Source: an uncultured Bacteroides sp.
GTDB taxonomy: Bacteria; Bacteroidota; Bacteroidia; Bacteroidales; Bacteroidaceae
Assembly (NCBI GenBank): GCA_900556625.1
Contig: USPQ01000002.1
Span: forward strand, 1-64,000
Length of the DNA: 64,000 nucleotides
Direction of reading: 5' to 3'
Each line of letters opens with the position of its first letter. Positions within the stretch are counted from its first letter, which is position 1. Of the stretch, positions 1 to 7,731 are shown piece by piece. The position numbers and the translations under genes were made by a program. Below the pieces are notes generated by a model. It was not told where the DNA came from, searched no databases, and was given only the letters and a program-made list of their open reading frames with translations.

Positions 1-388
1 CCGTCACAATCACCATGACGTAAAACCAGGAAGGTTGAGTGGCTACGATAGGAGCCATGCAATAGGTAATCAACGCAATAATAATGGTAGTAACACCAAA
101 AACATGAAACTGAGACTGCTTGACGTAATAGTTCAGCCCCAACAACACTCCCAACACTGCACCGCCTCCCATAAACAGACGCATATCGGTAGGGTCGAGT
201 ATATAGAGCAGATACCCCAAGATTCCGATAAAAGTAAATGTACGGTCGGTCCCGAAAAGGGTAGTTTCACCCTCACGTTTCAAACTGATTCGGCGCTGCG
301 AAAGCCCGATTAGTAAAGAAAACAAGGTCACCAGAACGAAAGTGACCAATTCCCGCGGCAGATAGTTGTACAACTGTTCCATATCCAT
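1..388 (-). CDS. MgtC/SapB-like membrane protein, N-terminal part
   Basis: Partial gene that runs off the left edge; the reading frame is open from an ATG at 388 to base 1 (129 codons). The translation starts MDMEQLYNYLPRELV and has hydrophobic helices at about residues 14-28, 50-63, 72-86 and 97-112. The stretch following the first helix (LSQRRISLKREGE, then GTDRTFTFIGILGYLL) resembles the MgtC/SapB-DUF4010 N-terminal region, where a conserved R/E-rich loop separates the first two helices. It is probably an inner-membrane protein of unknown substrate. Family placement is from memory of motifs, so moderate. An open frame on the opposite strand here is its shadow. Confidence 0.6.
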   Translation of the reverse strand, partial: MDMEQLYNYLPRELVTFVLVTLFSLLIGLSQRRISLKREGETTLFGTDRTFTFIGILGYLLYILDPTDMRLFMGGGAVLGVLLGLNYYVKQSQFHVFGVTTIIIALITYCMAPIVATQPSWFYVMVIVT

Positions 389-437
389 ACATTGCTCTTT
401 TAGAATAGGAACAAATATACGGTTTATTTGTTAACGT

Positions 438-905
438 TCACCACGTTTTATACGGTTTTTTCATTAGTTGGGAGTTGTAGTAACGCACATCTCCAGTCAC
501 TTCCTTACCGATGAAGTCCGGTTTCACAAAAGATTCCTCTTCCGATTCCAGTTCGACTTCCGCCACGACAAGTCCTTCATTCTCACCATAAAACTCGTCA
601 ACTTCGAATACATGCTTACCGCTTCGTACCAAGTAACGGGTCTTATCAATGATACCGGGTTCACAAAGTTTCATCAGTTCTTCCGCTTCCGCCAAAGGAA
701 GCTCCTTCTCCCATTCATAACGGCTGGTTCCGGAAGCATTGGAAGCTCCTTTAATGGTAAGATACCCCTTATCGTCACGGATACGGACCCGTACAGTCCT
801 CCCACGAGCACTGCTGATGTACCCTTGTACAATCCGGCTATGCGAGGTTGCCAGAGATTTAAACTCACCGGAGACTAAAAACTTTCGTTCTATTTCTTGT
901 GCCAT
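438..905 (-). CDS. CYTH domain protein (triphosphate tunnel metalloenzyme)
   Basis: 155 residues, the usual size for a single-domain bacterial CYTH protein. The N-terminus MAQEIERKFLV carries the EIERKF signature that supplies acidic metal ligands and basic phosphate ligands of the tunnel. Further alternating charged strands fit the eight-stranded tunnel: RVRIRDDKGYLTIKG, RYEWEKEL, KTRYLV, FEVDEFYG and VVAEVELESEEE. Family members hydrolyse inorganic triphosphate or triphosphorylated substrates in the cytoplasm; which substrate applies here cannot be read. The start is fixed by the EIERKF motif. A TACTTTTG box ends only 4 bases before the ATG, so the mRNA may be leaderless. Confidence 0.88.
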   Translation of the reverse strand: MAQEIERKFLVSGEFKSLATSHSRIVQGYISSARGRTVRVRIRDDKGYLTIKGASNASGTSRYEWEKELPLAEAEELMKLCEPGIIDKTRYLVRSGKHVFEVDEFYGENEGLVVAEVELESEEESFVKPDFIGKEVTGDVRYYNSQLMKKPYKTW

Positions 906-909
906 GGCA

Positions 910-917
910 CAAAAGTA
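910..917 (-). promoter_or_regulatory. -7 box of the CYTH gene
   Basis: On the minus strand this reads TACTTTTG, a full match to the Bacteroides TAnnTTTG element. Four bases (TGCC) separate it from the ATG at 905, which would put the transcription start at or next to the A of the start codon. No convincing -33 element is visible upstream. Confidence 0.55.
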
Positions 918-927
918 ATGAAATTCC

Positions 928-1980
928 TTAAAATCTCGTCATAAACTCAATGACGATTTTATCCCGTTCCGACTCTTTAGGGATACCCGATTTCTTGTAG
1001 AAGTACTTCTCGAAGTTCAGACGGAGATCGGCAATAAAAGCCTTGGAGAGACTAAGCGTAATCCCGCCTGTCACACGGTGACGGGCATAGTCATTTATAA
1101 TCAACGTTTTTGTTGTCTCGTCAATCGTACCATTGCTATGGTCCGTCATCATATCATAACGGGCCAGGAAAGATATTTTATTAAAAACCTTCTTCAGCGG
1201 CAAGTCATAATTGACAAAGCTGTTAACTGCATGAACATCTTTAAACGCATTATGCCCATACATTTTATACAGGTATTCCGCCTCAATATGGAAACGATTG
1301 TTCTGATAATAGATACCGGCATCATACATATTGATTCGTACATCTTCCGGTTTTATCATTTGAGTGCTAAGTGTCACATTCCAGTTCTTGCCAGGCAGTA
1401 ACTGCGCCTTTATAGAATAATTCAGTGTTTTGTGCCATTCTTTCTGGTTTGTCAAACCGGAACCGTTGAACAGTCCACCTTCCAGAATAAACGGGAAATC
1501 TCCTTTATGCCTATAGGCAGAAGTAAGTCCGACATCACGCACATTACCCACCTGCTTGGCAATAAATGAACGGTTAGCGAAATACTGTTGGTGCGGTGAA
1601 CGGTGTGCATCTATCGTGAAAGGAACACGCATCTGCCCAATTGTAAAATTCAGGTCTTTCACCGGAAAGACACGTGCGTACGCATCAAGCATTTTGATAG
1701 AGCCTTCATCGGAAAGGTCGATTTCTGCCTTATAAGCAACCAGCGGATGTACATTTCCCGAAACACTGAAACGGGCATTGCGTACCTCAAAACGGCTTTC
1801 GCCTGTTTCTGTCTGATATTCATATTTACCCCGGATCGTTCCGTGGATTTCCGGCAGATAATCCTTTATCTCCATTGTCTGCTTATCCAGTTTCTTGCCT
1901 TCTCCGGCATCATCCTTGGCCTGTCCAAAGGCTGCTGTCGTTAGCAAAAGTGTAACGACGGTTGTTGTAATTCTACTCAT
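928..1980 (-). CDS. Outer-membrane porin (OprO/OprP-like)
   Basis: 350 residues with a signal peptide (MSRITTTVVTLLLTTAAFGQ, cleavage near residue 20) and then alternating amphipathic strands, ending in the aromatic F typical of outer-membrane barrels (EFMTRF). Early segments such as IHGTIRGKYEYQ, RFEVRNARFSVSG and FTIGQMRVPF followed by an IDAHRSPHQQYFANRS loop are characteristic of the phosphate-selective porin O/P family in Bacteroidetes. It likely forms a diffusion channel; the solute is not deducible. Monocistronic in appearance: its own -7 box lies 28 bases upstream and the CYTH gene downstream has its own box. Confidence 0.8.
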   Translation of the reverse strand: MSRITTTVVTLLLTTAAFGQAKDDAGEGKKLDKQTMEIKDYLPEIHGTIRGKYEYQTETGESRFEVRNARFSVSGNVHPLVAYKAEIDLSDEGSIKMLDAYARVFPVKDLNFTIGQMRVPFTIDAHRSPHQQYFANRSFIAKQVGNVRDVGLTSAYRHKGDFPFILEGGLFNGSGLTNQKEWHKTLNYSIKAQLLPGKNWNVTLSTQMIKPEDVRINMYDAGIYYQNNRFHIEAEYLYKMYGHNAFKDVHAVNSFVNYDLPLKKVFNKISFLARYDMMTDHSNGTIDETTKTLIINDYARHRVTGGITLSLSKAFIADLRLNFEKYFYKKSGIPKESERDKIVIEFMTRF

Positions 1981-2007
1981 TTCAGTTGTTTGCTACTATA
2001 TTCGCGG

Positions 2008-2015
2008 CAAAAGTA
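2008..2015 (-). promoter_or_regulatory. -7 box of the porin gene
   Basis: Reads TACTTTTG on the minus strand, a full TAnnTTTG match, giving a leader of about 20-25 bases before the ATG at 1980. A TTTG on the same strand at 2044-2041 is somewhat far (about 25 bases) for a -33 element. Confidence 0.5.
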
Positions 2016-2112
2016 CAACTGTGAAGATACACCGGAATGACAAACCGGCTACGGAAGAATTACAGAAAAGTTACATTAATATTACAGGGGTTACAAAAGC
2101 GTTACAAAACAA

Positions 2113-2200
2113 GAATTCACCACAGATCACATGATTTTCACCGTCCGGGCAGACCTTCTTTTCGTGCCCCTTGTGCAATCTATGTAATCTGTAGTGAATC
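2113..2200. repeat. Imperfect inverted repeat, possible REP-like hairpin
   Basis: The left arm (2113-2136, containing CACCACAGATCACAT) and right arm (2177-2200, containing ATGTAATCTGTAGTG) are imperfect reverse complements over about 24 bases, with a loop of about 40 bases that is GC-richer than its surroundings. It sits just 3' of the 44-codon gene and upstream of the porin promoter, so it may act as a terminator or mRNA-stabilising hairpin. No U-tract follows in either direction. Confidence 0.4.
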
Positions 2201-2202
2201 AA

Positions 2203-2337
2203 TCAACCGAAAAAGGAGAATGCAACCAACATTACCAATGCCAAAATAATTAATGAGACGAACACTATTTTGACTACCTTTTGGGCTTGTTGTTCTTCCT
2301 TCTTACTAATCGCTGTTTTTTTCTTAGCCTTACCCAT
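2203..2337 (-). CDS. Small single-pass membrane protein, 44 residues
   Basis: A 45-codon frame from ATG at 2337 to TGA at 2203. The product has a lysine-rich N-terminus (MGKAKKKTAISKKEEQQAQK) and then one hydrophobic helix (VFVSLIILALVMLVAFSFFG), an N-in/C-out topology by the positive-inside rule. It lies downstream of prfB on the same strand, 84 bases away. The clean basic-head plus single-helix pattern and the AT-rich but coding-like composition argue for a real gene. Function unknown. Confidence 0.55.
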   Translation of the reverse strand: MGKAKKKTAISKKEEQQAQKVVKIVFVSLIILALVMLVAFSFFG

Positions 2338-2421
2338 AATAGTTAGTTTTAAAGTTCAACACTAACAAAGTAAGAACAAATCTTTTAACTTTCCAAAAAT
2401 AACACTTGCTAATTTTGTTTT

Positions 2422-3538
2422 TTATGATTCCTGCGAAGAAAACTCCATCAGGTAAGCCTTGATAAAGCCATCGATCTTACCGTCCATTACTCCGTTCACA
2501 TCCGAAGTCTGATAATTGGTACGATGATCCTTTACACGGCGGTCATCAAATACATAGCTTCGGATTTGTGACCCCCATTCGATCTTCATCTTACCGGCTT
2601 CCACCTTTGCCTGTTCCGCCATACGATGCTGCAATTCCTTATCATACAAGATAGAGCGTAACTGACGCATTGCATTTTCACGGTTCTTCGGCTGGTCGCG
2701 GGTTTCGGTATTCTCAATCAGGATTTCCTCTTCTTCGCCCGTATAAGGGTCTTTATACTGATAACGCAAACGGACACCGGATTCTACCTTGTTCACATTC
2801 TGACCACCGGCACCACCGCTTCGGAATGTATCCCAGGAAATACGTGCTGTTTCTATATTCACCTCGATACTGTCGTCTACCAGCGGAGTCACAAATACGG
2901 AAGCAAAAGAAGTCATACGCTTACCTTGTGCATTGTACGGAGAGACACGAACCAACCGATGCACGCCGTTCTCACCTTTCAGATAACCGTAAGCAAAATC
3001 TCCTTCGATATTGATCGTACAAGTTTTGATTCCCGCCTCATCACCTTCCTGAAGGTTGGCAATCGTAGCCTTATAACCATTTGTCTCGGCATAGCGCAGA
3101 TACATACGCATCAACATGGATGCCCAGTCCTGACTTTCCGTACCACCGGCACCGGAATTGATTTTCAACACACAATCCATCTGGTCGGCTTCGTCACGAA
3201 GCATATTCTTGAGTTCAAGTGCTTCCACCGCCTCACTGGCTTTCGCATAAGCGGCATCTACATCTTCCTCTGTCACCAGTTCTTCTTTATAGAAATCAAA
3301 TGCCAGTTCCAGCTCGTCTGCCAGTGTCTTCACTTCATTATAACCGCTAATCCACTTCTGCAGATCCTTTACCAACTTCATTTGAGCTTCCGCCCGTTTC
3401 TGGTCGTCCCAGAATCCCGGAGCTTGTGTCCTTAATTGCTCTTCTTCGACTTGAATTTTCTTCCCGTCGATGTCAAAGATACCTCCTCAGCGCATCTGTG
3501 CGCTCTTTCACGTCTTTAAGTTGTTCAATAGTAATCAT
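2422..3538 (-). CDS. prfB: Peptide chain release factor 2 (programmed +1 frameshift)
   Basis: RF2 recognises UGA/UAA stop codons and triggers peptide release. Translation begins at ATG 3538 with MITIEQLKDVKERTDALRRYL and meets an in-frame TGA at 3475-3473; a +1 shift over CTT-T continues as DIDGKKIQVEEEQL into the long frame ending at 2422, giving about 371 residues, the normal RF2 length. The GGQ peptidyl-hydrolysis motif is intact (RSGGAGGQNVNKVESGVRL). An ATG at 3381 starts only the post-shift remainder and is not the true start. A TATCTTTG -7 box lies at 3589-3582, 44 bases upstream of the ATG. Confidence 0.96.
3473..3487 (-). promoter_or_regulatory. prfB +1 frameshift site
   Basis: On the minus strand this reads AGGAGGTATCTTTGA followed by C: an internal Shine-Dalgarno (AGGAGG, 3487-3482), a 3-base spacer, then the slippery CTT and the TGA stop with C as next base. 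This is the canonical RF2 autoregulatory arrangement. When RF2 is scarce, slow decoding of UGA lets the ribosome slip +1 and make full-length RF2. Confidence 0.95.
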
Positions 3539-3581
3539 CTGATTTACAATTTTATTAGTTATATTTTTTCAAATCCGGCGA

Positions 3582-3589
3582 CAAAGATA
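3582..3589 (-). promoter_or_regulatory. -7 box of prfB
   Basis: Minus strand reads TATCTTTG, a full TAnnTTTG match in the 64-base gap between the acyl-CoA ligase stop and the prfB ATG. The expected -33 region falls inside the end of the ligase gene and shows no clear TTTG. Confidence 0.5.
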
Positions 3590-3602
3590 CGAAAAAGCCT
3601 GC

Positions 3603-5408
3603 TTACTCCTCATACATCTTTTCAATCAACTCGCTATAATTCTGCGCTACAACCGCCCGTTTCAATTTCAGCGTGTTGGTCAGTTCGCCACGTTCCATGC
3701 TGAATGGTTCGGGAAGCAGAGTGAAGCGCTTGATTTGCTCGTAATGAGCAAACTGCTGTTGCAACGTTTCTATCCGGGCACGGAAAAGACCGACAATCTT
3801 CGGATGTTGCAGCAGTTCGGCCATATCTTTATACTCAATGCCTTTCTCCTTAGCATATTCCTTCACGTATCCATACACAGGAACAATAAGGGCAGAAACA
3901 AACTTACGCTGATCGGCAATAATAGCAATCTGATCGATATAACGGTCAATCACCAGTTTTGTTTCCAACGCTTGCGGAGCGATATATTTGCCGTTCGATG
4001 TTTTGAACAGGTCTTTGATACGTTCCGTCAGGAAAAGCTGTCCATTCTTAAAGTAACCTGCATCCCCCGTGTGGAACCAGCCGTCGGGGTCAATAGCGGC
4101 AGCAGTGGCTTCCGCTTTCTTATAATATCCTTTCGTGATCGTCTTACCACGAAGCAGTATTTCATTGTCTTCGCCTATCTTCACTTCAACTCCCGGCAGT
4201 ACAACACCCACCGAACCGATATCATAGCCCACTGGCAACGTACAGGATACAGTAGCCGTAGATTCCGTCAAGCCGTATCCAACCACCATATTGATGCCTA
4301 CCGAATGAACAAATTCATTGATCTCATCGGGAACGGCAGCACCGGCAGTCGGGAAAAAGTTTCCATTCTCAATGCCGATCGTCTTCTTCAGTAAAGAATA
4401 GATCGTTTTTTCGTAGAACTTATATTTCAGCTGATTCATCACCGGAGGTGTTTTCCCCCGGCGCAGATAATCCAGATTATGGATTCTACCCACTTTGATA
4501 GCATCCAGCATCAACGCCTTCTTTAAACCGGTTGTCTCATTGATCTTCTCCTGTACGCCTGCATATACCTTTTCCCAGAAACGGGGAACACTGCACATCA
4601 ACGTCGGCCGGATCTCCTTGATAGTCGTCTGAATATCTGCCGGACGAAGATTGATACAAATCTGCACGCCTTTATGAATACAAAGGTAACACCACGCTTT
4701 CTCGAATACGTGCGTCAGTGGCAGGAAGTTCATGGATACATCCTTATCCGACATTGTCGTCAGGCGGTCGTCATGTGTATGGAACTGTTCCAGATAGCAG
4801 GAATGATGCAGCATGACCCCTTTCGGTTCGCCCGTTGTTCCGGACGTATAAAGGATATTCGCCAAATCATCGTAAGAAGCGCGTTCCGTACGTGCTTCCA
4901 CCGTATCATTATGCGGGAGTCCCTCCCCCATTGCCATAAATTCATCAAAGTAGATAGAAGATACATCCCGAGGGTCTTTCACCACCGAACGGTCAAAGAT
5001 AATCAGTTGTTGCAGGGAAGAACAGAAACCGAAAATACTGAAAGCAGCATCATATTGAAACTGTTCCCCCACAAAAAGGTAACGAATCTGCGCATCATTG
5101 ATGATGTATTGCGCTTGCGCAGGCGAACTGGTCGCATAAAACGGAATGGTAACAGCACGATTGGCAAATGCACCAAAGTCAACATAGAACCATTCGGGCT
5201 TATTCTGTGAAAATATACCAATATTCTCTTGTTCTTCCACTCCCAACGCCACGAAAGCATTAGCTGCTTGTCGTACAGTTCCCGAGAACTGATTCCACGA
5301 AATAGGAATCCATTGAGCTGTCTCATAGTCGCGGTATTTTAAGGCTACCTTGTCGCCATATTTTTCGGCCTGACGATGGACCAGGACAGATAAATGATGA
5401 TAAGTCAT
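3603..5408 (-). CDS. Long-chain fatty acid-CoA ligase (AMP-binding)
   Basis: 601 residues, typical for bacterial long-chain acyl-CoA synthetases of the ANL superfamily. It adenylates a fatty acid with ATP and transfers it to CoA at the cytoplasmic membrane face. Visible motifs: the P-loop-like YTSGTTGEPKGVM (about residue 190), VVGYGLTESTATVSC (about 375), and the hinge GWFHTGDAGYFKNGQLFLTERIKDLFKTSNGKYIAPQ (seen as GWFHTGDAG and RIKDLFKTSNGKYIAP), with the catalytic lysine expected near the C-terminus. It stands alone, with a full consensus promoter upstream. Fatty-acid chain preference cannot be inferred. Confidence 0.9.
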   Translation of the reverse strand: MTYHHLSVLVHRQAEKYGDKVALKYRDYETAQWIPISWNQFSGTVRQAANAFVALGVEEQENIGIFSQNKPEWFYVDFGAFANRAVTIPFYATSSPAQAQYIINDAQIRYLFVGEQFQYDAAFSIFGFCSSLQQLIIFDRSVVKDPRDVSSIYFDEFMAMGEGLPHNDTVEARTERASYDDLANILYTSGTTGEPKGVMLHHSCYLEQFHTHDDRLTTMSDKDVSMNFLPLTHVFEKAWCYLCIHKGVQICINLRPADIQTTIKEIRPTLMCSVPRFWEKVYAGVQEKINETTGLKKALMLDAIKVGRIHNLDYLRRGKTPPVMNQLKYKFYEKTIYSLLKKTIGIENGNFFPTAGAAVPDEINEFVHSVGINMVVGYGLTESTATVSCTLPVGYDIGSVGVVLPGVEVKIGEDNEILLRGKTITKGYYKKAEATAAAIDPDGWFHTGDAGYFKNGQLFLTERIKDLFKTSNGKYIAPQALETKLVIDRYIDQIAIIADQRKFVSALIVPVYGYVKEYAKEKGIEYKDMAELLQHPKIVGLFRARIETLQQQFAHYEQIKRFTLLPEPFSMERGELTNTLKLKRAVVAQNYSELIEKMYEE

Positions 5409-5433
5409 ACTCTTTGTATTAGTAAATATGGTA

Positions 5434-5465
5434 CAAAGGTATTAGTTTTATCTCATTTAGACAAA
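5434..5465 (-). promoter_or_regulatory. Promoter of the acyl-CoA ligase gene
   Basis: On the minus strand a TTTG (-33, 5465-5462), a 20-base spacer and TACCTTTG (-7, 5441-5434) match the Bacteroides primary sigma consensus fully. The transcription start would be near 5429, about 20 bases before the ATG at 5408. The -33 half lies inside the inverted-repeat arm shared with 16885-16955. Confidence 0.75.
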
Positions 5466-5522
5466 ATTAGTCAGAAGTTTTACAATGGGTATTGAAAATC
5501 AGTGTTTTGTTTGAGAATAGAA
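5454..5522 (+). repeat. Left arm of ~70-bp inverted repeat flanking the PUL
   Basis: Read on the plus strand, this segment (starting CATTTAGACAAAATT and ending GTGTTTTGTTTGAGAA plus TAGAA) aligns with the reverse complement of 16885-16955 at roughly 85 percent identity by eye, with long exact blocks at both ends. It covers the -33 part of the leftward ligase promoter. Confidence 0.7.
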
Positions 5523-5953
5523 CCAGTTTTAACCCTAAAAACTAACCATAATTATTAATCATAAAAATACACTAGTATCCCATTAAAACTAGGACGAATT
5601 AGAATTAAATAAATTTGGTCCATTTGGTCTGAACCGTTCCTTGTCATTTTGAAATTTAGTTTTATCAGTCAAAGAAATACTCAATATCTGAAACACACTA
5701 CTTTTGCGTTGCAATTCAAACATTATATTATTGCTTAATTACTTTTACACAAAAAAGTCGTTTTACGCAATTTTTTCAAATAAAATCAATAAATCAGTAC
5801 TTATACACTGATTATTAGCCGTTTAGTTTTAAAAAAGTATTGAAAGCTTTCTTTTTTTGAATGTTTTCTTATGAAAAGGTTGTCGATAAATTATTTAATA
5901 ATTAATTTTGTTGGAGGGTTTTATATTTTACTTGTTAATCTAAATGGATACAC

Positions 5954-6502
5954 ATGATGATTATCACACGAATGGAAGATAAAGTTCTTCGTTTTAAAAA
6001 GTTTTTTGATCTGAATTTTCCCAAAGTAAAAACTTTCGCATGGCAATTATTAAAATCAGAAGAAGATGCAGAAGATATTGCTCAGGATATTTTTGTTAAG
6101 TTATGGGAGAAACCGGATTTATGGTTAGAACGTGAAAAATTGGACAGTTATTTATATACAGTTGTACGAAACCATATCTATAATTTCTTGAAACACAAGG
6201 CTGTTGAATATGACTACTTGGATGTTGCAGCAGAAAAAATGCAAATGGCGGAACGGGGATTGCCTACGCCGGATGATGAATTTTGCGCTCATGAACTTGA
6301 ACTTTTTGTTCAGATGGCTCTTGAACGTATGCCGGAACAGCGCAGGCGTATTTTTTTAATGAGCAGGGAAGAGGGAATGACCTCACCGGAAATTGCAGCG
6401 AAATTGAATATTTCGGTTCGTACAGTTGAACAACATATCTATAAAGCCCTTCAAGATCTAAAAAAAATCGTTTTATTTTTATTTTTTTTCTATCTAGACT
6501 AA
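5954..6502 (+). CDS. ECF RNA polymerase sigma factor (PUL-associated)
   Basis: 182 residues of the Bacteroidetes RpoE-like family. Region 2 is seen at about residues 15-85 (SEEDAEDIAQDIFVKLWEKP, then LDSYLYTVVRNHIYNFLK), and region 4 with its helix-turn-helix at about 125-175 (RMPEQRRRIFLMSREEGMTSPEIAAKLNISVRTVEQHIYKAL, in parts). The start at 5954 is the first ATG; an ATG at 5972 (MEDKVLRFKKFF) is equally plausible from family alignments. It precedes fecR by 52 bases and a SusC with an STN domain, the classical trans-envelope signalling set, so it should activate susC transcription when the glycan is sensed. Confidence 0.92.
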   Translation: MMIITRMEDKVLRFKKFFDLNFPKVKTFAWQLLKSEEDAEDIAQDIFVKLWEKPDLWLEREKLDSYLYTVVRNHIYNFLKHKAVEYDYLDVAAEKMQMAERGLPTPDDEFCAHELELFVQMALERMPEQRRRIFLMSREEGMTSPEIAAKLNISVRTVEQHIYKALQDLKKIVLFLFFFYLD

Positions 6503-6554
6503 GTATGTATGCCCGGCAAGTTGTCTCTTATATGTAACACTTGAGTTGGTTTAG

Positions 6555-7544
6555 ATGAAAAATAAATTAGAAAAACAGCTACGTTCTTTTATTGACTTTG
6601 ATTATTCAAAGCGAACGATCGACAGGTTTCATCGTTGGATGATTAGTTCTGATTCTGCCGAAGAGAAAGAGACAGCACTTCGTAATCTATGGTTCAAGAC
6701 AAAAGGAAAGGCTGAGCACGATATGGAGTATTCGTTTCGGCAGGTATTGGATAAAATCGGAATTGAATACACTCCAATGGTTACAGATGTAAATCGCTGG
6801 AATTTGTGGAAATCTGTTGCGGCAGCTGCTGTTATTGTCGTTCTATCTGTGACAGCTACTTTGTGGATAAGCTACAATCATTTTGACAGAGACAACATTG
6901 CAATGGTGGAACATTATGTGAATAATGGAACCAGAGAGACAATCAGCCTGCCGGACGGGACTACCGTACATCTGAACTCCGGTTCACACGTGTTTTATCC
7001 TGAAAATCTCGAGGGCAAAACCCGAACGATTTATTTGATAGGAGAGGCTGAGTTTAAGGTAGCAAGAAATCCGAAGAAACCTTTCATCGTGCGATCATCA
7101 AACATGGCGATAACTGCTTTGGGAACAGAGTTTAATGTGAAAGCTTATCCGGAAGAAGATGTAATAACTGCTTCTTTGATCGAAGGAAAAGTACGAGTGG
7201 ATTGTAATGATACGATTAGTTATGTTTTAACTCCCGGTTATCAGGTTGTGTATAACAAATGTACGGATGACTGCCAAATGCTGACTGCAAACATGAAAGA
7301 TGTGACGGCATGGATGCGGGGAGAACTTGTGTTCGATAAGGTTACTCTCACCGAAATTGTGCGGACGTTGGAACGTCATTATGGAATCACATTCCATATC
7401 TCAACAAAGAAATCCAATCAAGATCGTTATAATTTTGTTTTTAGAAAAGATGCCACTTTAGAAGAAACATTGGAAGTGATGAAGGTTGTCATTGGTCAAT
7501 TCGATTATCGATTGGAAGACAGTATCTGCTATATTATCTGGTAG
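6555..7544 (+). CDS. FecR-type anti-sigma factor
   Basis: 329 residues. The cytoplasmic N-terminal part (about 1-85) would bind the sigma factor, one transmembrane helix follows (about 92-112, AAAAVIVVLSVTATLWISY), and the periplasmic FecR domain (about 125-225) shows the hallmark sequences GTRETISLPDGTTVHLNSGS, GEAEFKVARNPKKPFIV and ALGTEFNVKAYPEE. The C-terminal DUF4974-like module (about 255-329, GELVFDKVTLTEIVRTLERHYG) matches the domain that contacts the STN domain of SusC. It presumably relays glycan binding from SusC to the sigma factor encoded just upstream. Confidence 0.93.
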   Translation: MKNKLEKQLRSFIDFDYSKRTIDRFHRWMISSDSAEEKETALRNLWFKTKGKAEHDMEYSFRQVLDKIGIEYTPMVTDVNRWNLWKSVAAAAVIVVLSVTATLWISYNHFDRDNIAMVEHYVNNGTRETISLPDGTTVHLNSGSHVFYPENLEGKTRTIYLIGEAEFKVARNPKKPFIVRSSNMAITALGTEFNVKAYPEEDVITASLIEGKVRVDCNDTISYVLTPGYQVVYNKCTDDCQMLTANMKDVTAWMRGELVFDKVTLTEIVRTLERHYGITFHISTKKSNQDRYNFVFRKDATLEETLEVMKVVIGQFDYRLEDSICYIIW

Positions 7545-7602
7545 AGAAAAACAATAAATATTTTTTTGTTAAACTTAAAATCTAATATGCTTATGTAGAA
7601 AA

Positions 7603-7635
7603 ATATCCGGAAGAGGCTCCACCCTCTCCGGATAT
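7603..7635 (-). terminator. Minus-strand intrinsic terminator between fecR and susC
   Basis: A hairpin with a 9-bp perfect outer stem (ATATCCGGA at 7603-7611 with TCCGGATAT at 7627-7635), a one-base bulge and a 4-bp inner stem. Read on the minus strand it is followed at once by TTTTTCT, a U-tract; on the plus strand it is followed by GAAATAATTTTT, which is not immediate. No minus-strand gene exists here, so it would end a transcript that starts near or inside the susC start and is antisense to the susC leader. Confidence 0.55.
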
Positions 7636-7658
7636 GAAATAATTTTTAGCCTTAAAAC

Positions 7659-7682
7659 AAATAAGCAACAAGTTGCTTATTT
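7659..7682. repeat. Perfect 11-bp-stem palindrome in the susC leader
   Basis: Arms AAATAAGCAAC (7659-7669) and GTTGCTTATTT (7672-7682) are exact reverse complements separated by two bases. It lies about 50 bases upstream of the susC ATG. It could be a dyad operator or a hairpin within the susC leader or within a candidate antisense RNA. Confidence 0.6.
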
Positions 7683-7731
7683 AAGAAATGAGAAAAAATA
7701 CATGATTTAAAACTAAAAACGTCGTAAAGAT

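Larger units (their letters stand above)
5409..5953. other. Intergenic region between acyl-CoA ligase and PUL sigma gene
   Basis: 545 AT-rich bases between divergent genes. It holds the ligase promoter (5434-5465), the left ~70-bp arm of an inverted repeat whose partner lies beyond the PUL (16885-16955), and a CACTAGTATCCC...CTAGGAC motif at 5570-5595 that recurs near 17101-17122. The stretch 5600-5953 should contain the sigma gene promoter, but no full TAnnTTTG box stands out. No tRNA or extra coding frame was seen. Confidence 0.6.

Noticed and set aside
35..313. 92-codon open frame on the plus strand
   Set aside because: It is antisense to the open MgtC-like frame (1-388, minus), which has membrane helices and a family-like motif; the plus-strand product has no recognisable features.
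7603..7635. Plus-strand terminator after fecR
   Set aside because: The U-tract lies directly after the stem only on the minus strand; on the plus strand GAAAT intervenes.
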